Positions 21,664 to 32,686 of a stretch of DNA of 64,000 bases are shown here, piece after piece. Location of the stretch: assembly GCA_034440575.1 (NCBI GenBank), contig JAOTOL010001436.1, forward strand, positions 961,614 through 1,025,613. The letters run 5' to 3'. The DNA comes from Imbricaverruca yamaguchii. Taxonomy: Eukaryota; Arthropoda; Thecostraca; Neoverrucidae. Every line of letters begins with the position of its first letter. Position 1 is the stretch's first letter. The notes under the pieces were generated by a model. The model had not been told where the DNA came from. It saw only the letters and a list, made by a program, of their open reading frames with translations, and made no database searches. The translations under genes were made by a program, and so were the position numbers.

Positions 21664-24600
21664 ATGGAGTGTCACGCCGAGACCGCCGAGCGGGCGGGCG
21701 GCAGCCGCGGCGGGTTCCAGCGGTCGGCGGCCGCCGGTCAGGCTGAGGCGCCGGTCGTCGAACCAGACTTCGGCCCCGAGCCTAGTCGAGACCCGACCGG
21801 CGGCCCGCTGGTCGCCCATCGCGCCGCCGACCGGCGCGAGTGTCGTGTCCAGGCGGACCTGGCGCCCCCTGCAGCGGATCCGGTTACAGTGGACCTGGCG
21901 TCCTCTGAAGTGGCACCCGTGACTGGGGCGTTGTCCGAAACTGCTCCCGCAACCATCGACCTGGCGTCCTCTGAAGATGCACCAGTGGCTGGAGACTCCG
22001 CCGCCTCCGAAGCGGAATCAGTTCTGGAGGACCTTTCGCCCATGACTGGGAACCTCCTGGTGCCCGCTGAGGAGGCGTCGACGGCAGAGAATATGGCGCT
22101 CGCGACGGGGAGCCTGGGGTCCTCTCGTGTAGACGTTGCACCCACATCGAAATGCACGGACTTTGAAAGGAGTGATATAAACGAAAAGACAATGTACTTG
22201 GAACTCGGAGAGAACTCGTGTGAAATGCATCGGTTAATGGACAGCCCACTGGCACATGAAATAATAAGTGACGATGAGTGTAAGGCTGCAGATGTGAATG
22301 CAGATGCAGTGGCAGATGGGGCGGTGGGCGGCGAAATAGAGCATTGCGCAATAGTCGGTGATGTGCTGGTGCCCGGTGCGATATCGTTGGACCAGGTGGT
22401 GCCGAGCGAAGCAGTGTCCGGAGGCGAGGTGCCGTCGGACAGCGTCTGGCGGCGAGCGGACATCGAGCCCGCGGACAGTGATCTCACGGGACAGCCGATG
22501 GTCGGCGATGACAAGACCAGGGACCTTGCAGGTAGTTTGCCCGCGAACAGGGGAATCTATAGCGATCCGTCGAGCGGTGGCGTCCCGGACGGTGAGCGCG
22601 CAGAGCCGTGTCCGGGGTCGGCGTGCGGTGGCGTGTCCCAGCTGGGTGAAGCAGGGTCACCGCGGCTGGTCAGCCGCTCCGAAACAGATCTTGTGATAAC
22701 TGACGGCGCCTGTCTGGACGATCACCTCAAAGACGTCGTCCAGGCCGCACTTCTGGAACCTTCGGAGAACGCCACAGATAACATAATATATCACACGGAA
22801 GCTATGGAGGACATCCTTCCAAGGCCACTGAAGAACAACTTTCTGGAGCCGGCCGCAGAACCCTCAAAGGCAATAATTTGTGAGGGAAGCCTCGACGATG
22901 AGAGGCGGCGAATCCTCGAGTGCCGTGATGAAAATGTCATGAAGGACGGCGTGGCGGATGTACCGGCAGACCATCGGGAGAATTATCTGGCTACCGCCTC
23001 TGGTGCCAGTCTAGAAGCTGGCCCCAGGGACACCTCGGATGTAAACTCGGAACAATATCAGGGGATGGGTAGCATTGATTTCGGTGAGGTCCAATCCACT
23101 GCCCTGGCTGACACCATCTCCAATGTCGCAGGCTCGGAGGATGTTCAGGATATCACTGAGGCTGCCTCAGAAAAGGCCCAGGATGTCGCTGAAGCTGACT
23201 TGCAGGAGGTTCAGAATGTCACTGACGCTGACTCGGACGAGGCTCCAGATGGCACTGAAGCTGACTCTGAGGAGATTCAGATCACTGAAGATGGATCGGA
23301 GAAGGTTCTGGATGTCAAAGAATCTAACTGTGAAGATTTTCAGAGTTTCGCCGAAACTGACTGGCAGAATGTTCGCGCAGCTGTATCGAGGACGATTCAG
23401 GATGTGACTGGACCTGCGTCCGAAGGAGTCCGGGAAACGGTTGTTGGATTTGGAGATGTTCCAGAGACAAGTAACGTTGTTTTGGTAGAGGCCAAGGAGA
23501 TAGCTGAAGTCGGCTCGAATAAAGCTCCAGTGGCGGATGGTGCTATTTTAGGAGAACATGCAGAAACAGCTAACAGAGTTTCTGGAGGAAAGTATCTGGA
23601 AGTGGTCGATGGAGTTCACACAGAGGATTTCATGGTCGCTAAGAACGCCTCGGGAGAGAATCTGGAGATAGCCAAAGCTCTTAATAGGGAGCATACAGGG
23701 GCGGCTGACGTTTTTTCCCCTACAGAACATCTGGAGGTAGCTGCCGCTATCTCGGGGGAGAACTTGGTGGCGGCTGACGCAACCTCAGGAGAGGAGCTGG
23801 AAGCTGCTGAAGCTGTGTCTGGGGAGGATCTGGAGACGGTCGACGCTTCCGTTGGGGAGGGTACGGAGGTGGCTGACGATGTCCCGGGAGAGAATCTGGA
23901 GGCAACTGACAGCGTCCCGAGAGATGTTCTGAGGACGGCGGATGCCAGCTCTCAGGAAGCTAGGACGGGCGGTCAGAACGCGGACAAGGTCGACACGTCG
24001 TGCTCCCTGGAGAAGTCGGCCTCGTGCGCGCTCATCGACGAAGCCCCGCCGGAGCCGGCGGCAGTGCGATACCGGCGTGTCTCATTTCCGGAGAGCGATG
24101 TCGCAATGGTGACTGGGTACATCGAGCCGCGCAATCCACTGGGCGCCATGTACAACGCCAGTCCTGAGGTGATCGCCGCCGCGTACCGCCAGTCGTGCGT
24201 GAAGCACGGCTCGCGTCCTCTGCCGGTCGTGCTGCGCCAGATCGCCGCACTGCCCGTGATCGGCGACCGCGTCGAGAGCTTTTCGCTGCGCGGCCAGCGG
24301 CTGGACCTCGCCCAGTGCGAGAGCCTCGAGGAGGTGTTCAAGAAGGTGCAGTTCAACCTGGTGGACGTGGCCGGCTGCGGTCTGAACGACGACTCGGCGG
24401 CGGCGCTGTTCGAGATGGTCGAGTTCTACGACTCGGCGCTGTCGGTCAGCTTCGGCGGCAACCGGCTGGGAGTGCGCGGCTGGCAGGCCAGCTGCCGCAT
24501 GGTCAAGGTCAGCCCTTCGCTGGAGCGGCTGTCGGCCGAGGGTGTCGAGCTGTACGACCAGTCTGCGGCGGCTTTGGGCCGCAGCCTGCGACTGTCGCCC

Positions 24601-25755
24601 AGTCTGCGTGTGCTCCACCTGGAGGGATGTCGGCTGCATGGTCGTCCGATGGCGCTGCTGATTGCCGGCCTCAAGCAGAGCCTAACACTGCGCGAACTAT
24701 ACCTGGGCGAGAACGACCTGGGCACCGGAGACGGCTCCATGCTCGGCAACATGCTCAAGGTGAACGTGCGACTCGATCTGCTTGACTTGCGCATCAACCA
24801 CTTCGATAACGACAGCGTCAGCTTCCTGCTGGAGGCGTTGGCGCATCAGGTGACTCCGTCCCGCGGCGATGGTCTCGTCTCACTGAACCTCTGGTGTAAC
24901 CGCTTCACGGTCAAGTCGGCCTCCTGCCTGGCAGTCCTGCTTGCTCGTCACCCGACGCTCGAGACACTCAACCTCGGCCGTAACGCGCTGGGCGACGAGA
25001 CGCTGCGGGTGGTGAAGGAGGCGCTCATGGCTAACGCCAGCGTGCGCCGGCTAGGCCTGCAGCAGTGTCGGCTAAATTGCGAGGGTGCAGTGGCACTGGC
25101 CGAGATCCTGGCCGACAACGCCGCCCTGCAGCGGGTCGACCTGCGCGGCAACAGTGTTCGGGTGGGCGGCCTGCTGGCACTGACGCGCGCGCTCGAGCAC
25201 AACAGCCGCCTGGTGCAGCTGGACCTAGACCCGGCCGGATCGGACGCCGAGCGGCAGATGCTGCACGCGCGCATCCGGGCGCTGTGTGACACCAACCGAC
25301 AGCGGCTGCAGGTCGAGGCGGACGAGGAGGCGCAGCGCAGTGACAACATCTTGCGCAGGCTGTCTGCCGCCTGGCGGCGTGTCTCGCTCACCTGTGACGC
25401 TCCGGCAGCGGCGGCGGCAGCAGCAGCGGCAGCGGCAGCGGCAGCGACCGCCGAGCCGACGCCGTCGGAGCCGCCCGAGCCGGAGGAGCGGCGCCGGCTC
25501 GTCAGCCCCAGTCCGTCGCCGACGTCCAGCCCTCTGCCGAGCCCGTGCCGCAACCGATTCCGCGTGTTCAAGGTGGACACTGAGCCTGACTCACCGCCGA
25601 TAGCGGCCGGCCTGCTGCGGCGGCCGGCGCGCTCGAGCTCCGAGAGCGACGCCAGCAGCAGCCCCGGCCCCAGTCCGCGCCGCACCGCCACCAGAGGCTT
25701 CCACGTGACGCCCGTGGCAGAGGTGACGCTGCCGCGGCCCAAGTCGTTCGACTGA
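21664..25755 (+). CDS. PPP1R37: PPP1R37-like LRR protein, PP1-binding regulatory subunit
   Basis: An uninterrupted 1363-codon frame. The conserved part begins with RRVSFPESD. RVSF (residues 805-808, 24076-24087) is the RVxF docking motif for protein phosphatase 1 and in this family directly precedes the leucine-rich repeats. A GYIEPRNPLG segment follows, then ribonuclease-inhibitor-type LRRs at about residues 870-1190 (LRVLHLEGCRLHGRPM, LRELYLGENDLG, LDLLDLRINHF, LETLNLGRNALGDE). These match PPP1R37 in order. The C-terminus has a polyalanine run (about 25405-25447) and a Ser/Pro-rich tail. Residues 1-800 are an unusual acidic extension with diverged repeats (EAD/EEV/DVxE) absent from the vertebrate family as I know it. 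The Met at 21664 is the first in frame after the leader repeats. A later Met could be used. Its role as a PP1 regulator is inferred from homology. Confidence 0.85.
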   Translation: MECHAETAERAGGSRGGFQRSAAAGQAEAPVVEPDFGPEPSRDPTGGPLVAHRAADRRECRVQADLAPPAADPVTVDLASSEVAPVTGALSETAPATIDLASSEDAPVAGDSAASEAESVLEDLSPMTGNLLVPAEEASTAENMALATGSLGSSRVDVAPTSKCTDFERSDINEKTMYLELGENSCEMHRLMDSPLAHEIISDDECKAADVNADAVADGAVGGEIEHCAIVGDVLVPGAISLDQVVPSEAVSGGEVPSDSVWRRADIEPADSDLTGQPMVGDDKTRDLAGSLPANRGIYSDPSSGGVPDGERAEPCPGSACGGVSQLGEAGSPRLVSRSETDLVITDGACLDDHLKDVVQAALLEPSENATDNIIYHTEAMEDILPRPLKNNFLEPAAEPSKAIICEGSLDDERRRILECRDENVMKDGVADVPADHRENYLATASGASLEAGPRDTSDVNSEQYQGMGSIDFGEVQSTALADTISNVAGSEDVQDITEAASEKAQDVAEADLQEVQNVTDADSDEAPDGTEADSEEIQITEDGSEKVLDVKESNCEDFQSFAETDWQNVRAAVSRTIQDVTGPASEGVRETVVGFGDVPETSNVVLVEAKEIAEVGSNKAPVADGAILGEHAETANRVSGGKYLEVVDGVHTEDFMVAKNASGENLEIAKALNREHTGAADVFSPTEHLEVAAAISGENLVAADATSGEELEAAEAVSGEDLETVDASVGEGTEVADDVPGENLEATDSVPRDVLRTADASSQEARTGGQNADKVDTSCSLEKSASCALIDEAPPEPAAVRYRRVSFPESDVAMVTGYIEPRNPLGAMYNASPEVIAAAYRQSCVKHGSRPLPVVLRQIAALPVIGDRVESFSLRGQRLDLAQCESLEEVFKKVQFNLVDVAGCGLNDDSAAALFEMVEFYDSALSVSFGGNRLGVRGWQASCRMVKVSPSLERLSAEGVELYDQSAAALGRSLRLSPSLRVLHLEGCRLHGRPMALLIAGLKQSLTLRELYLGENDLGTGDGSMLGNMLKVNVRLDLLDLRINHFDNDSVSFLLEALAHQVTPSRGDGLVSLNLWCNRFTVKSASCLAVLLARHPTLETLNLGRNALGDETLRVVKEALMANASVRRLGLQQCRLNCEGAVALAEILADNAALQRVDLRGNSVRVGGLLALTRALEHNSRLVQLDLDPAGSDAERQMLHARIRALCDTNRQRLQVEADEEAQRSDNILRRLSAAWRRVSLTCDAPAAAAAAAAAAAAAATAEPTPSEPPEPEERRRLVSPSPSPTSSPLPSPCRNRFRVFKVDTEPDSPPIAAGLLRRPARSSSESDASSSPGPSPRRTATRGFHVTPVAEVTLPRPKSFD

Positions 25756-26305
25756 GTCGGCTCGTGGCTCGATATGTCGAGCGAGCGCAGCATAATCTGA
25801 GGTGTCCGGGGGTCGGGCGGGCTCGGTGGCGTTGACGTGAGCGCCACCTGTGCCTGAGTGCCGCGCCCGTGTCGCGGCCGTGTTGGGCGCCACGGCTGGG
25901 TGCGCCTGCTGCCGGGACAGGCTGATGTGAGGAGGGGATCGAGATCCCCGCCGGCGATACCCCGGACACCGAGTCTGGCCAAAGAGAAGAGTGTCACCGG
26001 GCCGGCGGACCCATTGTTCGAGTATTAACTTCGTGTACCTGCCGTGGGCGGCCCGGGCCGACCGACTAGCCAAATCGTGGGATTACTTAGCGCAGACGCG
26101 CCCCTGTACAAATCACAGCTCGGCGTATCCGACGACTACGATGTCTGTGATGATTTTGCCGTGCCGCCACGTGTGGGTTGTCGCGCCGGCCGGGAAGGGG
26201 TGTAGCGCGCCGCTCCATCGTGTGAGCTGATGTGGCCTCTTAGCGGAGGCTACCGCGTGTACTGATATTTGAGACAGTACAAACACTGTAGTGAAATCGT
26301 AATAT
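25756..26305 (+). other. Probable 3' UTR of the PPP1R37-like gene
   Basis: It follows the TGA at 25753-25755 and runs to a canonical AATAAA. No other gene is evident. The open frames on the minus strand here mirror the GC-rich coding end. Confidence 0.6.
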
Positions 26306-26311
26306 AATAAA
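26306..26311 (+). terminator. Poly(A) signal AATAAA
   Basis: A canonical hexamer within AATATAATAAAGATC, 551 bases after the stop codon of the PPP1R37-like gene and on its strand. It is followed within 30 bases by a TG-rich stretch (TGGTATGATGTTG), as expected for a cleavage site. Confidence 0.65.
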
Positions 26312-26980
26312 GATCTCTGGTATGATGTTGTCCTGACCTTGCGTCCTCCGGTCGGCTGCATCTAAGTGTGCTTGTCCCAGGCTGTCGCTGAACAGGCGTT
26401 GCTCGCGCGACCCAGTCACGCATGTATCACACACCGACGCAGTGATGTAGAATGGCAGTGGAGCAGGCGTAGGACGGTGGTAATTGACCGTGCTTGATGC
26501 TGCGGCCTGGCCGAAATCATTTTACCAAATCGAAGGATTGAATAGAGATTGAAGCTCGCCAAGCCGTCCACGTATCTAGTTCATTGTACAGTACTACCGC
26601 CGTGTACACTGTACAGTCCTACAATCAACATTGCAAGTACGCGTATAGGAACTATTGCAGTTGGTAGGGAACCGTCGCACGAACAGTAAGTATACTAAAT
26701 CATAGCTATACCGCTAAAAATTGCCAATAACATTCAAGAGCAGGTGATCAAAGCTACCACACGCTGGGGAATTTCGGAAATCTTCGGAAATGCAGATCTG
26801 ATCTTTGGACCTTGAGATTAAGGCACTGGAGCTTGGGAAATCGCTTTTGTCTGGATAAACGTGTTGTATTGTTTTGCTTTTCCCGTCTAAAACTTTCAAA
26901 TTGTCTGATACCACATGGAATAAGAAGTGAGCATAAGGAGTGAGCATAACTTACGTATAATATTTTTACGGCAGTATGTT
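26312..26980. other. Intergenic, nothing recognised
   Basis: AT-moderate sequence between the poly(A) signal and the LINE. It contains a small palindromic GTACAGTAC/GTGTACACTGTACAG cluster at about 26586-26620. No gene is supported. Confidence 0.4.
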
Positions 26981-27176
26981 TATATTGTAGCAAGGACTCG
27001 GACATGACACACCCGGACAACGTACCCAAAAGATATAGACACTGAACGCCCGATTCTTACCTCTACACCACGAATATCCACTCCGCGTATCTTGCTGTTC
27101 AAATCGACAGACCCAGGGAAAAAACTCATCTCTCTCCCCCTTCCAACGCAAGCGAGGATGTGACCGCCTTGGAACT

Positions 27177-28688
27177 GTGACGCGATGTGACAAACTATGG
27201 GATGAAGGAATTGAGGTGGAATACCGATATGAAGAGGACGCAAGGAGAGCCTTGGACACAGATAAATTCATATATAGTACACGTACCCCAGATGGGCCTA
27301 GAGATATCGCAATCCCAATAAAAGTCCAGCCCCACAAAACCAAGAACTTCTGCAAAGGAGTTATAAATTGCTACGATCTGAGGGATGTCACGGAAGCAGA
27401 GATCGTTGATGGATTGGCAGAGTACGATGTGCTGGAGGCGCAGAGAATGAAGATGCGAAGGGGAGAACTTCATGCAACCAACAACATCATTCTTACTTTT
27501 AACTCCACAGACTTGCCATCAACAGTGTCGGTAGGATATGTCCGAGTTAAGGTTAGAGTTTTTGTCCCCAACCCCATGAGGTGTTTCAGATGCCAACGAT
27601 ATGGTCACACGACTCAACATTGCCGCGGACGCCCTGCATGCGGACGATGTGGATCGGCGGATCACACCATCGACAGATGCGAATCGGACAGCCTATGGTG
27701 TGTGAACTGTGGGAGAGGGCAGGTACCTCGCATAACATCTGACCGGTCATGCCCAGCCTATCTCAAGGAGAATGAGATTTTATCTTTGAAATGCACCAGA
27801 AATCTAAATTTTAGGCAAGCCCGTGAGGCATACGAGGATAGTCACCCGAAGATATCGTACGCACAGAAAACACGCAGTACTCCGACCAACAATGGACATC
27901 AGCAACCTACTAGCGCCGCGCAGCTGCTCTCCCAGCTTAGCGCCTTGTTGCGGTCTTTTGGTATCTCCTGTGTACTCCCTTCCACTGTGCACGAGATAGC
28001 CGCGGCAACAACCACATGTCCGTTACAAAGGCCTGACCAGACCATAGAGAAGCCGCCGCAGTCAGTAGCTCCCCGGGCCTCCGCAGTCCCCTCGGCGGTG
28101 GCACACGAGGAGGGCGGGAAGTGGACGGTAGCCCAACGATCCAGAAAACCCGCCAAGGTCATAAACTCCTCGTCCACCATATCCACTACTCCCACCCCCA
28201 CAACCCATTCCACCCAAGCATCCCCACAGACCATGCCTCCTCCCCCTCCTCCGCCCCCTCCCCCTCCAACGCTCACCAGTGCACTGTCACGACGCATCCC
28301 CGTAACGCCTCTGTTTGCGGACCGAACATCGACATCCAGTGCCCGCCAACGTGCCACAGCCTTGGGACGCCCAAGCCGCAATGCATCTCCGAGCGCACGA
28401 GCGACAGCAACTTCACAGGTAACCGCTTCAACCTCACCAGCACCTGGAAACCCCGCACCTCCCCTCCTCCGACCACCTGAGACATCACCCACCGTTCCAC
28501 CCATTCCACCACATGTGGGTGATACCCGTACATGTACGTCTCCTGTCAGAAGCAGAAAACGAGCCCCACCCTGGCAAGCTTCTCCGACCGATGGAGGATC
28601 CCCAGGGCGAGGTCACGGGCCCAATCTGGACCATCCATGCAGTAGTGACTACGCAGTTAGTCACTCTTATCATCTTAACACGCCTTAG
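27177..28688 (+). pseudogene. LINE ORF1, gag-like nucleic-acid-binding protein
   Basis: The frame is open from 27039, but the first codons contain no in-frame ATG before conserved sequence. The given start is a GTG just before TRCDKLWDEG, so the 5' end is probably truncated or shifted. Two CCHC knuckles are intact: CFRCQRYGHTTQHC (about residues 136-149) and CGRCGSADHTIDRC. The third (CVNCGRGQ..) lacks the expected His. A Pro/Ser/Thr-rich C-terminus with a run of about 12 prolines follows. It ends at TAG 28686-28688. ORF1 proteins of this type coat the element RNA in a ribonucleoprotein. Confidence 0.85.
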
Positions 28689-31600
28689 CTGAGTCCTACA
28701 ACGATTTTACAATGGAACTGCCGAGGCCCAAAAACCTCTATTTGTGACCTTGTGACCATTTTAAATAGACACAACCCGGTAGCCATTTGCCTCCAAGAAA
28801 CAAAGCTAGCACCAGACGACAACGTGAGGCTGAAATACTATACTGTGTTCCGCCGCGACGTACCATCTGGAAACGTTTCCCACGGGGGCGTTCTACTCGC
28901 CGTCCATCATAGCGTGCCAGCGCGAGAGCTCACTCTCCGAACCACTCTGCAGGCAGTCGCAGCGGAGGCGACTTTCAACCACAGGCGTATAAGCCTGTGC
29001 TCTCTGTATTTGCCCCCTGGCGTTGCTTTCCCCACTGCTGACTTCAAGCGGTTGCTGACTGAACTCCCCCTGCCAATACTTCTCCTTGGTGATTTCAACG
29101 CCCATCACCTTGCGTGGGGATGCATAGACACCAACACACGCGGCCAGATCCTCGAAGACTTAATCCTACAGGGATCACTCTGCCTGTTAAACTCGGGTGC
29201 ACACACCCACCTAACTATGCCCTCAGGCCAGACGTCAGCATTAGATCTGAGCTTGGCAAGCGCTCAACTGACTCAGGAATTTGAATGGTCAGTCGACGAC
29301 GACTGCCACGGAAGCGACCACTTTCCGGTATGGCTAACCTTTCGAACAGGCGCAGTTTTAGGAACGCGACCACCGCGTTGGAATCTTAAGAAAGCGGACT
29401 GGACTCGGTTTGAATCAGATGTACATGCTGTTCTTACTCGTAACACTGACAATCTTTGCACCCACATCGATATTTTTACTGCACGACTACTCCAGTGCGC
29501 CCATGCATGTATCCCACGCACTACTGGTACCCCACGCCGCACCCCGGTCCCCTGGTGGACCGACGGGTGCGCTACGGCTATCCGCGGGCGCAAGAGAGCC
29601 CTCAAGCTCTTCAAGAACCACAGGACTACCGCAAACATGTTAGCATTCAAACAAGCCCGAGCTTTCGCCAGGCGCACAATAAGGGCAGCAAAGAGAATCT
29701 CCTGGAAAGAGTATGTAGGCGGAATGAACCGTTTCTCCCCCATTTCACAGGTGTGGGCTAGAGTAAGACGTATATCCGAGCAGCTCTCTTCCAGTCCACT
29801 ACCGGTGTTGCAGATCCAAGGCCGAACAATCGCTCATCCACTCGACGTGCCCAACGAGATAGCCAATGCCCTAGCGGAGCGTAGTGAAGATAGCGAAGCC
29901 AACCATATATTTATACAACATAAACGTATATGTGAGGTAAATCCTGTCGACTTTTCCACCGCAATACAACACACTTATAATCAGCCATTTACCTTGGTAG
30001 AGCTGAAACACTCGATTAGTACGCTCAAATGTGTATCTGAGGGACCGGACGTCATACACAACGACATGCTGAAACATCTTCCTCCAAGTGCTTTGGATGC
30101 ACTCCTAGCATCCTTTAACGACATATGGGAAAGAGGAAGCTTTCCGTGCACTTGGTGCGAGGCCACAGTTATCCCAATCTTGAAGCCTGGGAAAAGTGGT
30201 CTGGAAGCGCTCCACTACAGACCCATTGCGCTGACATCTTCACTCTGTAAATTGATGAAAAAAATGGTAAATACGCGTTTAACATGGTTTTTAGAGCAAC
30301 AGGACTTCTTCTCAAGCGCCCAGTGTGGTTTCCGTAAAAACCGATCCACAGTGGACCAGGTTTTAGCCTTGGACACAGCTGTCCGTGCCGGATTTAAGTA
30401 TCACAAGCACGTAGGTGCCGTGTTTTTCGATGTGGAGGCCGCTTATGACACCGCTTAGCGTCACGGTATTTTGATGAAGTTATGGGTTTGTGGCGTCAGA
30501 GGACCCATGGGAATTTTCATCAAAAACTTTTTGGCTGATCGGTGCTTCCGCGTCCGACTCGATAATCATTTATCAGAAACATGCGTGCCCACGAACGGAG
30601 TTCCACAAGGAAGTGTGCTCAGTGTGTCCCTGTTTGGAGTACTTATCAACGATATAGGAAAGAGGCTACCAGAAAATATCAGACGCACACTTTTCGTGGA
30701 TGACCTCGCAATTTGGCTCTCCGCTTCTCGTACACCATCTCTGAACCGGCAGCTACAGCTGGCCATACATCATCTTGAAGACTGGAGCTACCGAAACGGT
30801 CTTCGATTTTCGGCAGAAAAAAACAGTTGCTGTACATTTTTGTCGTCGACGGTCATGCTACTCTGAAATAGCGCTCCAACTATATGGAAAACCAATCCCA
30901 CTGCGATCTGCTGCGAAGTTCCTCGGCGTCTCTTTCGATAGACGCTTCACATACGGTGACCACCTTAAGTCTCTGCGCCAGCGCTGTTTTAAAGCTCTTA
31001 GCATCATGAAATGTGTGGCACGAACATCATACGGAGCAGACCGTGCAACACTTTTACAGATGTACCGACAGCTCATCTGCTCTAAGCTCGACTATTGTTG
31101 TATTGTATATGATGGTGCAAGCACCGCCAGAAAGCGCATACTTGATACGGTCCACGATACAGCCTTACGCATTGCAACCGGCGTATTTAGAACTTCGTCA
31201 ATAGCAAGTATCCACGTGGAAGCCCACGAGCCGCATCTGGCACTCAGACGTGATCAGCTTGGCCTTCGCTATGCATGCAAATTGAGGCAATATCCTCCAC
31301 ACCCAACATATGACGCGGTGTTTTCTCGTCGGCTATTGGCACTGTTCCACGGAGGACTGAAGGCAACCCCTGAACCCTTCTGCGTGAGAATGCGTAAACA
31401 CATTCGTGCAAGTGGTATCCGTATGCGTGGAATCCGAATTGCTGACCGATCACAGATCCCGCCTTGGGAATTAGTGTCACCAGAAGTAGACCTGGCCCTA
31501 TGCACGTCCAAGAAGGGTGACGTCACCACAGAACTGCTCCGGCTAAATGCACTGGAGCGTATACCCACGTACGACGGACGTACCCTGATATGTACAGACG

Positions 31601-32391
31601 GCTCCAAAGGAAAGCAGGGTGTCAGATGCGCGTTTGTCACCGGATCCGTCACGAGGTCCTTTTCACTTCCGTCAAACGCATCCGTTTATACATCGGAACT
31701 GGTTCCGATCCTGAAGGCGCTATGCTTCATTGAAGTCAGCGAGCACTACTCGTGTGTTGTCCTGTCCGACTCTTTGAGCAGCCTATCGGCACTGGAAAGT
31801 TTCAATCCACAGGAAGCTATCCTGCAGGACATCTTACACCGGCTCACCCTGATGAAACGAGAGGGGAGATTCGTTTCTTTCTGCTAGATCCCGAGCCACG
31901 TTGGCATTTGGGGAAACGAACTCGCTGACGCAGCGGCGAAACGAGCGGCACAGAAACCATGCACTCGCTCCTTCCTTCTACCTTCACGATATTTATACCC
32001 ACTGATCTCTGAGTACATGCTTGAGAAATGGCAAAGTAGCTGGGACGCCCTGAGCACCAACAAACTCCGAGAAATCAAACCAAGAATAGGTTACTGGCCC
32101 TCGCCTTACAGGAAAGTTCGAGCGGAGGAGGTAGCGCTGGGAAGACTCCGAATCGGACACACCTATCACCACCTCCTCATAAACGAAAACAAGCTAGAAT
32201 GCCCAAGATGCAGTTCTCCACTAACGGTACATCACATTCTTACATGTCAGCACTACGCACAGGAGAGAGCCCAGTACATTGGAACCAGCAGGACGTTCCC
32301 AAATCTCCTTCGAGACGACTCGAACTGCTTAGGACAAGTGTGTCACTACTTCAGGAAAATGGGATTTTATATAATATACTCAGGTCAGTAA
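28689..32391 (+). pseudogene. LINE ORF2: endonuclease, reverse transcriptase, RNase H
   Basis: It is in the same frame as ORF1, directly after its TAG. The endonuclease starts at once (ILQWNCRGPKTS at about 28702) and has CLQETKL, GDFNAHHLAWG and SDHFPVW. The RT has YRPIALTSSLCK, FDVEAAYDTA, NGVPQGSVLS and FVDDLAIW, with both catalytic Asp of motif C kept. The RNase H has ICTDGSKG, YTSELVP, LSDSLSSL and IPSHVGIWGNELAD, with all four acidic residues. The C-terminal motif is CPRCSSPLTVHHILTC. Lesions are TAG at 30456-30458 (Trp expected in AYDTxW), one extra base in an A7 run at 30817-30823, and TAG at 31885-31887 (Trp expected before IPSHVG). With so few lesions and intact catalytic residues, the insertion is relatively young. 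Confidence 0.9.
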
Positions 32392-32451
32392 AAACCATCC
32401 GCCCAATCACAGTACTAAGACCTGACTCTGACTAAGTAGTTCTCTGCTCTG

Positions 32452-32500
32452 TTATGGGCGCTAAATGACCAACCATTGTCGATGCGCCCTAAAACCACAA
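32452..32500 (+). promoter_or_regulatory. LINE 3'-end hairpin, probable RT recognition element
   Basis: GGGCGCTAAATGACC pairs through its GGGCGC with GCGCCC, separated by about 25 bases, and is followed by TAAAACCACAAT. The same shape is found in truncated LINE copies (44826, 58817, 59131) and, with a different but still complementary stem, in the SINEs. A role as a template for target-primed reverse transcription is inferred from this sharing. Confidence 0.65.
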
Positions 32501-32519
32501 TCACACACACACACACACT

Positions 32520-32686
32520 GTTAGTTATTGGGTTTTACGACACGTCGACCGTTAAGTCACGTAGTGTCCCAAATATCTTACGTCGATTGGCCACGGGAGG
32601 AGAGTGAGAGACAGGTGAGACTCGAACCTACAATCTTCTGATTGTGAGACTGGCAATTTACCTTTACCCCTAGACTACTTGTCCCC
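32520..32686 (-). mobile_element. SINE, main family
   Basis: Minus-strand copy. The head is GGGGACAAGTAGTCTAGGGG at about 32686, with the B-box in GGTTCGAGTCTC. The hairpin is GACACTACGTGAC..GTCGACGTGTCGTAAAACC with tail CAATAACTAA at 32520. It inserted immediately next to the LINE 3' end. Confidence 0.85.

Larger units (their letters stand above)
26990..32518 (+). mobile_element. I-group non-LTR retrotransposon (LINE), nearly full length
   Basis: ORF1 with zinc knuckles is followed by ORF2 with endonuclease, reverse transcriptase, RNase H and a C-terminal Cys/His motif. The presence of RNase H places it with I/Nimb-type elements and not CR1. The 3' end is a hairpin (GGGCGC..GCGCCC at about 32457-32492) followed by CTAAAACCACAAT and a short (CA)n ending at 32518. 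The 5' boundary is uncertain because no ATG or leader is clearly recognisable. A minus-strand SINE abuts the 3' end. Confidence 0.88.

Noticed and set aside
24082..24639. Minus-strand frames opposite the PPP1R37-like gene
   Set aside because: They are shadows of a GC-rich coding sequence whose plus frame has clear LRR homology.
30816..30830. Programmed -1 frameshift at A AAA AAC in the LINE RT
   Set aside because: The heptamer fits, but the downstream conserved frame requires a +1 change. It is an insertion, not a -1 shift.
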